Assembly: GCA_002205965.3 (NCBI GenBank)
Contig: NADL03000464.1
Location: 124,001-188,000 of the forward strand
Length of the DNA stretch: 64,000 nucleotides
Reading direction: 5' to 3'
From: Kappaphycus alvarezii
Lineage: Eukaryota; Rhodophyta; Florideophyceae; Gigartinales; Solieriaceae
Position numbers and translations under genes: made by a program. The number at the start of each line of letters is the position of its first letter. Position 1 is the first letter of the stretch. Below are positions 57,600-64,000 of the stretch, piece by piece. The notes beneath the pieces are model-generated. The model had not been told where the DNA came from and made no database searches. It saw nothing but the letters and a program-made list of their open reading frames with translations.

Positions 57600-59150
57600 T
57601 ATACAGGCTATGCTAATGAGTTCCTAGAATATTGGTAGCTTTATTAAATGGGATTCAATGATGCTCATGAGCACTGTCGACGAATGAAGTTGGCGATCTA
57701 GATAACCGTTTGTCGTTATAAACGACAATACAGAAACCTTCCATCAGTCAAAGTATGGTATGTGTTTTTGGCCAATAGAAAAGGCTATTGGGCACAAATT
57801 TTGCACGTTTTGAGTACTAGGGAAATGCGCAACGGACATGCTTATATCGAGTATGCTTCGATGTGCCCAAAATGTACCAAATTCGCGGTTCCGTAAATGG
57901 GAGATGCTCTTTGTATTCTTTCATCGAGTTTATACTTCTGAAAAGCATGATTATATCAAGATATAACATTTAAAAAATGTTATATTTAAAGATGGTTAAA
58001 AAATATAAATAGATAATGAAGGCATTCGCATAAAACTAAGAAACTAAGAATGCATCAAAAATTTGCGAGTAAGTTAACTACATTTAGAGTATATCGTTTC
58101 GTGAGGCGGTGTTGAATAATTAACGCGTGAGGAGCCAAGTACAGGAAATTAAATAAATTTCATGTCTTTATTTCAATAATAATCAAATGGTAGGCTTTAT
58201 GCGCAAGTTCTAACTCCCTACGATTGTGTCTGGTTCAGTTCTTCGGGGTTTCAATCCCGAAGAGACTGATTTAACTCTAAATATTTATTAGGTTGCTACA
58301 TTTAGAATAAGAGTACTTAATGGATATGAACTAAGGAATGATATTTCCCGGGTCAGCTTCTGATGCAGCTGTAGTATGAAACCGATTGATTTTGTCGAAG
58401 TGGATAGCTGAAATTTCTTATATTTAGTTAAATAGCGGAAAATCAAAAATATTTGGTCTACTTCCTTTCTCCACTATAAATAATTTACTTATACGGAGCA
58501 AAGTTTATGAAAGGTAGTCATAACTTCAACAAAGGTTGATATTGTTCCATTTAGTGATTATATTCATTCCATTTAGTGATTTAACTCGTTACATTCAGCG
58601 ATATTTTTTCTGGACAATGAATTTTGAACGTTTCGAATTTTTTTCTGGACAAGGAATTTTGAACGCTTAGAGACAAAGTTTTATTGATTTGGTCGAAATA
58701 ATTTGTCAAGACAGCTCGGAAGGTACTATCTATAGAAAAATGGAACTTTTCAATTCATTTCAGGGCATGTTTTAAAGTAAAATTATTAAGTTGTTTTCTG
58801 ATATCAAGAATGGCTTTTATGACATATCAGACCATAAAAGTAAAATAGTGTAGCTATTGGATGTATTCTTGCTAGATCTGCTGAATTTTTTACACAAAAA
58901 AGTTTTTGCGGAACAATGATGAATTGAAACAGAACTTAAAATGATTGGATCATCGTTGCCTGGGCTCCATGATTGGGAAATCATCTGAAAGCACTCAGCC
59001 ATTTCGCTGTTTGAAAAAAAATTTCAGAAATTATATACCTTAGCTAGTGGGCTTTCCGCATTAAAATTAAATACGAAAAAAAACGGTATGGAAGGAATTG
59101 TTTGTGTAATTACTTTCTGTTCCTTTGCTGACAGCTTACAGCTAACAAAG
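57600..59150. other. AT-rich intergenic with two small hairpins
   Basis: TTGTCGTT-ata-AACGACAA (about 57709-57728) and CCAATAG-aaaagg-CTATTGG (57772-57791) lie 45 bases apart. Otherwise AT-rich sequence without a supported gene. Confidence 0.5.
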
Positions 59151-59232
59151 CGGCTTAAAGACGTCCGCTACTGTAGTTTACTGTACAACTTAGAACTTGA
59201 CCGTTACGATTATGCACTTTACAGTGCTGTAA

Positions 59233-59560
59233 GCTTGAGCTGATCTTCTGTAGATGAGCTCAAGCAGGTTTAGGGTTAGCCTCCTACCGTCGTCTACATG
59301 GCTTCCGGAAACTTCCCTCGATCGTCCGGAAGCACAAGTTGACTCACGTCGAGGTCTATATAAGCCCCAGTCTCCCTCCATGTTCTGTCTTAGTAAAGTC
59401 TCTCACCAACTTCTCTCCTCTCAACTTTCTACCTTGGTCCATCACTTCTTCTCTCTCTCACTCTCTCACTCTCTCTTCCACTCTCGTTCTCTCGTTCACT
59501 CTCTCCCTCGTCTTTCTGTCCCTCGCTCCATCTACCCCTTCCCTCTATCAGGAATGACCA
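59233..59560 (+). promoter_or_regulatory. Promoter-like segment: paired hairpins, TATA box, pyrimidine leader
   Basis: Two inverted repeats have the same dimensions, 9-bp arms and 15-base loops: GCTTGAGCT/AGCTCAAGC (59233-59265) and GCTTCCGGA/TCCGGAAGC (59301-59333). TATATAAG at 59357-59364 follows, then a CTCT-rich leader (about 59375-59550). The only frame that follows is short (MTSDAKIVVSETK near 59557, stop at 59653). It could be a host promoter or the U3/R part of a solo LTR. Confidence 0.5.
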
Positions 59561-60096
59561 GTGATGCAAAAATCGTAGTCAGCGAAACGAAGCTTAGCGT
59601 GAAACGAAATGGTTCCGCCCAGAATAAAGAAAATATTGTTCTCCCATACTACTAATGGTTTCAAGCTAACCATGTATGATTTTTCAGGGAAATATCTATA
59701 AATGGAAAGCTAAAAAGGAGGGCATTAGAAAACTTACAAAAACAGAAGAAGTCTTCGCCAAAAACGAGTAAATATTCATACGAAAGGCACAGTTATCGAA
59801 GAGCTTGAAACAGTGAGAGTTTCCGATGCAAATATTTTAGTTATCTTACTCTGATGAATCAGAGATTTTGTGGCAAGGGGAAAATAATAAGACGAGAATT
59901 TAGATGCAGTAAAATAATTACTGCAGTGTTTACTTATTGTGCAGTTGGGTCATTTTTTGGTGCCTTAAATAGTTTTACGAACAACATTATGGATTGTTTA
60001 GCGAAAAATGTTTAAGATGTAATCGAAAAAAGGGACTCCCGCCAACTCTCCAACAGATGTTGTAGTCCAGTACATATCCCTAATGTCAGGAATTAA

Positions 60097-60320
60097 TGAT
60101 CACTATAGTGATCACAACTTTTTATGAGGCAGTAGTTCGCTACTTGTCGCCCTTTCGGTCAATAAAGTATATGGCCTTGTAGAAGACGGGGTGGGAGGCC
60201 ATCTGACAAAGTTTTGAGGCCAACGGTGAAGAAAGGAAAGAAAGTCAGAGTGTCAAACACGCGTAGATTGAGACAATTCCGGAGGGGCGAAAATCGTGTT
60301 TTGATCACCATAGTGATCAA
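60097..60320. repeat. Two copies of an 18-bp palindrome next to TTAA (possible piggyBac end)
   Basis: TGATCACTATAGTGATCA at 60097-60114 is a perfect palindrome directly preceded by TTAA (60093-60096). A near copy, TTGATCACCATAGTGATCAA, lies at 60301-60320. PiggyBac-type elements insert at TTAA and often carry terminal plus subterminal repeats. The transposase relic to the right is in the correct orientation for this to be its 3' end. The link is inferred. Confidence 0.45.
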
Positions 60321-60668
60321 TAAAGCGTTGACTCATCTCACTTTTATTCATACCGGTGGCTGCAAAAAGGCCACAAACAAGACTGCTAAACTTTCCAAGC
60401 ACTTAACATTACTCCCTGCGAGTTCTCGGCAAAGGTTGAGGAGACACATCAAAGTTATCATCATCTGTTAAGCTCCTTTTATGGGCAGCTGAACGTGTTA
60501 CTGCCCCGTTTGATGGCTTTTGTTGCAGTTAAACGTACCCGCATTTATTCTCCGAGTGTTCTTTCCCTGCATCAACAATACCAGCACCCTCCTTATCCGA
60601 GCCTCGTTTTCCGCAATTTCGTTGGTCGCGTCTTCGTTTTCGGATGGATTTAATGAAGATTTCCCGTG

Positions 60669-63600
60669 TTACTCTGTTGAAGGCGATGGAACTGGTGTCT
60701 GTCGAAGTTTTAGAACTTTGAAGGTGTACCAAACGTTCCAATAGCTCTTGCGAAGCCCGCGGTACTTTCTGATGCAGAGAGGAACATTACACAGAGAACA
60801 AGAGAAAGGTGAACGGTTTCCCCTCCAGCACCCCTTATTCTGACCGCACAAAGAACAGTAGAGGGTTTTTGACGTCTGCTTGGGGATATGGCCTCGAATG
60901 GACATGCGTAGAGCGACACCATCACTTCCATTAAAGAAACTCAGCCGCTTTCGCCCCCGCGCATGTGCTTTCCCAATTGACTGGTCCATCTCACGTGGGC
61001 CTAGGCCCCCCATGTCCCTATCTCTGCTTTTTGCAGCAGAAAAAGCAACTGTTTCCGCATGGCTAAGGAGTTCCGTAGCGGCATCAAACATAAAATCAGC
61101 TGTGGCTTATACCTTATTACGAAGATTGCGATAGCTGTCTAAGCAGCGAAATGTTTCGGCCGTCTCTAAAAGGTCTACAAGTTGTCGCTCAACCATACGC
61201 CATGCAATGAAACCATTTATAGCTAGCGTTTTAATTGTCTGAGAGACAAGCTTTTGTTCCCACTTGAAGTGCGAGTTTGAACATCTGAGCATAGCCCTGT
61301 GTTGAGTAGCTCCGTCCACACATCCCATGATTTTGGAGTAGAAGCTCTGCTCAGCGAGTTTAAAGAGTTTAAAGGGCAGAAAAGTGCCCGTTTTCGTTGA
61401 TATGCTGGTCAAAAAGTCGCCAAAAGTTGTGCCGAGAAACTAGCGACGCTCTGTATTCTGCCGGTATGAATGCGGGAACAGTTAATTATGCTCATGCGCC
61501 CATTCAACGACGGGACCGGAACAAGCATTCAATACCCGAAAACATTTTTGCAGTGTGTCGTCGGAGCACCTCATCACAACTGTGTATAGAATTCCAGTTT
61601 CTGCTGCGGCGACATACACGGCGTACCTTAGGTCAACCACAAGGAGCTGCTGTAACAACTGGCCTATGTGATCTTTTAGCACGTAATTTTTAAAACATTC
61701 GTCTCCAACTTCGTATTGAATGACGTCTGAGCTGGCCAAAGTAATAGCTTGGTCAAGGCATGACGGAGCGACTCTGGTTTTTGATCTCTATAGGAGCCAC
61801 TACGAGATGGTCTAAAATGTCAGGGTCAGAATTGAAGTCTCTCAGTTCTGGTGCCAGGTTCCCAGTAACATCAGGGTTAAGCAAAGCAAAACATCTAGCG
61901 AACATACTAAATACCGCGCCGTATTCATGCAAAACATGCCTACCTCGAAAACTTCCTTAACTGGTAGCAGGGCCCGCAAAGCACTCATGACCGCATCTTC
62001 ATTTACGCTTCCCCTTTTCACGGCCTCGGTTGACACTTTAGAGCTGAAACAGCTCTGAAATAATAACTCGAACCATTCGCGCCGTGATTTTTCCTGACTT
62101 TCGCCAGTGGTTAGTCATAATGAAGATCTCACTTCCCCCGTAGCTCATGAGAGTGACGCCCGCGTTTGAGCCCGCTACGCGGAACTGCAGCAGCATGAAC
62201 CAGCCTGCACATCGCTGACCGACAGTAAGCAGCTCGCAATTCTTACGGAGGGCGTCTTCCAGTAATTATTTCAGCGCAACATACGCGCGTTCCGCAATAG
62301 CATCGTAAGATCTTTTATTCGTGAACAGAGCCTTGTCGAGACGAAGATTAATTTTTGGAACAGCAATCCATGTGTTCAGATTGTCCTGCTCCGAGGACGG
62401 TACCGTGTACATGAATCGTAGAATCCTGCAAAATTTCTCAGTTCCAGGCTCACGAACGGCGATGGCGGTCCTTCTGCGCTTCCCCATGCGGTTCTCAGCA
62501 GTAACCCTCGTTTTCTTGCTTGCAATAAATACATATTGTCCTAGACGAGGATCGTCATCAATGACGGAAGATCTTCGCCGATCATAAATTGCAGTGGGGG
62601 AAGTAGGGGTCTGTTTTTCGTCACCTTGAAGGCCAGTGACAGCCGAGCGATTTTTTTCACTCGCGCCGCCGTCCTCGCGCTCTTCCATTTCCGCTGCTTT
62701 ATCCTCCAAGTAATTCCTAATTGGATCGAGATTGGACAGCCCAATAAAAGCGTGAACTCGGAGGAGGTGCTCGGGCATGACAAAAACGGAACCTAATCCA
62801 AACTCGGCGAGCAATTCCATGAATGGTTCCTTCCTGTAGCCTTTTCCGCCGCCAAAATGCACCCGTTTGAAGAATGTTCCCCACAACCGTCTGTCAGCGT
62901 CTTGAACATCTTGCGCACCGAGTCTAGCTGTGTTTCACCTCTCCTTCGGAACCGTAGAGCCAAAAAGATGCGTAAAAGCGCTTCAGCAACTGCATCTGCT
63001 GAATGAACCTCCCGATCAGCTTTGCGGGCACTTAAGGTCTTAACTTGATTTTCTGCAGCCCTTGTACCGAAGAGATCGTCGTCGAGGGTCGCTTATCGGT
63101 AGATGGGAATGAAAAACAGCTTCGTAGTCTCTCGAAAAGCCAGTTGTTCGAAATCCGATAGATGTCTGGTCTGGTCGCGCTGAGCATTCCAACCGGTTTC
63201 ACCGTCTGCACCTCTGCCAGTTGCTGAATAAGCTAGAATGTTTTCAGTTATATAGCGCATCCTTTCAACTGAAGTAGTTGTGCTTCCAGTCTTTTGCAGC
63301 ACAAAAATAGTCTTCGCGAAACTGAACCCAGTAGTATGCGACAACAACAAGACAGCCACATAGCGATACATATCCGCTAAAGTGAACGGGTCAGTGTCTA
63401 TATCTAGGAGCCGTATAAACTGGTTCAGCCACTCTAGTAGCTGTTCCAGGAAGTCCTTAATCAGAAGAACAACCAAGCCGCACCTTATCGGAGCGAGCCC
63501 GCGAACTGAGCACTCGAGCAAATTATTTCTTACGGCGGCGCTACAAAGAAGGCGCGCACGGTGATGTGTCATTTTATCAGCAAATTACTTTTCCAGAAGC

Positions 63601-63989
63601 ACTGATGTGCGGATGGCAGTCTGTAATAGCCATCCTTCGCTTGGGTCAATGTCAGTCGCTCCCTTCCATCTATTTTTGCGACCTCGCCCTCCTCCACAGC
63701 GAGAATAAAGTCCCCTTCGTTGCCCGGCTGCTCCATTTCCTCGTCGTCCGCGCCCTCTTGAAGCTCCAGAAGACGCTTCTCCACTTTCATTCAATACAGG
63801 CGCTTGTGCAGCAGAGAGCGAACCCACAGTCTCCACCTGCGCCGTTTCTTCCCGTGTGGCGCCGGTTTCAAGCGCGGTGCAAGTAATAGAGGCAGGGTTG
63901 TCATTAAGGTTTGCAAAAGAAGTCGTACGGCCTTCCTGAGCGGCATCAGACAACAATTTAGCCATGGAGAACACTCGCATGGAGGTCAA
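60669..63989 (-). pseudogene. piggyBac-like transposase region (broken or multi-exon)
   Basis: Minus-strand frames from right to left follow the piggyBac order. A Gly/Arg-rich N-terminus lies at 63585-63989. DPFTLADMYRYVAVLLL, then RMRYITENILAY, lies at 63093-63420. A mid region follows (62266-62886, IAVPKINLRLDKALFTNKRS), then AETGILYTVVM near 61590. KIMGCVDGATQH lies near 61305-61330, resembling the conserved M-G-x-V-D block. A cysteine-rich end, LYCSLCGQNKGCW then CSLCNVPLC, lies near 60780-60870. Stops and frame changes separate the pieces, so either introns or decay are present. I cannot place the three catalytic Asp with certainty. The gene may continue past the window. Confidence 0.6.
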
Positions 63990-64000
63990 ATCGGAAGTGG

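Noticed and set aside
60214..60471. 85-codon basic frame next to the palindromes
   Set aside because: Sits across a repeated palindrome in the presumed transposon end; no domain.
1..64000. CRISPR arrays, tRNA or rRNA genes
   Set aside because: No regularly spaced repeats and no B-box or rRNA core sequence noticed on reading; a tRNA covariance search was not possible.

Overview
This is eukaryotic nuclear DNA that is mostly transposon wreckage. Two intact-looking, intronless host genes sit in it. There are no bacterial operons, no ribosome binding sites and no rRNA or tRNA genes that I can see. I cannot name the species. Intron-free genes, long intergenic stretches dotted with the word TACAGTAC or GTACTGTAC, and a mixture of gypsy, copia, Tc1, pogo and piggyBac relics would fit an intron-poor alga (a red alga is one guess) or another protist, but nothing here proves it.

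Layout. Positions 1-14235 are one large Ty3/gypsy element with a C-terminal chromodomain (a chromovirus). The first 137 bases of its 5' LTR lie outside the window. Gag and pol are readable but broken by in-frame stops and two frame changes. A 3.3 kb non-coding stretch follows, and then a 726-codon gene on the opposite strand lies between pol and the 3' LTR. The whole element is packed with short perfect stem-loops. From 14236 to 20500 there is no gene I can support, only repeats and a 0.85 kb pyrimidine tract. At 20567-22387 lies a BED zinc-finger plus alpha/beta-hydrolase-like gene whose nucleophile and acid positions are replaced. From 24000 to 26000 are a LINE-like tail and a Tc1-like transposase relic. 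About 27300-39100 is a strongly AT-rich, gene-empty block. At 39194-41457 are Tc1-type ends and a second transposase relic, followed by a GRAM-domain gene (41939-42895). A reverse-transcriptase relic lies at 44764-46020 on the minus strand. A copia RNase H relic at 54.9-56 kb is split by a solo LTR with a perfect 5-bp target duplication. A pogo/Tigger relic is at 56.7-57.5 kb, a promoter-like segment with two matched hairpins at 59.2 kb, and a piggyBac-like transposase region from 60.1 kb to the window end.

Most interesting observations: (1) the element-wide array of short inverted repeats, which recurs in the solo LTR 41 kb away; (2) the large antisense gene of unknown family; (3) a dispersed family of tiny (71-111 bp) insertions with one constant end, one variable end and clear target-site duplications; (4) the host BED/hydrolase pseudoenzyme.
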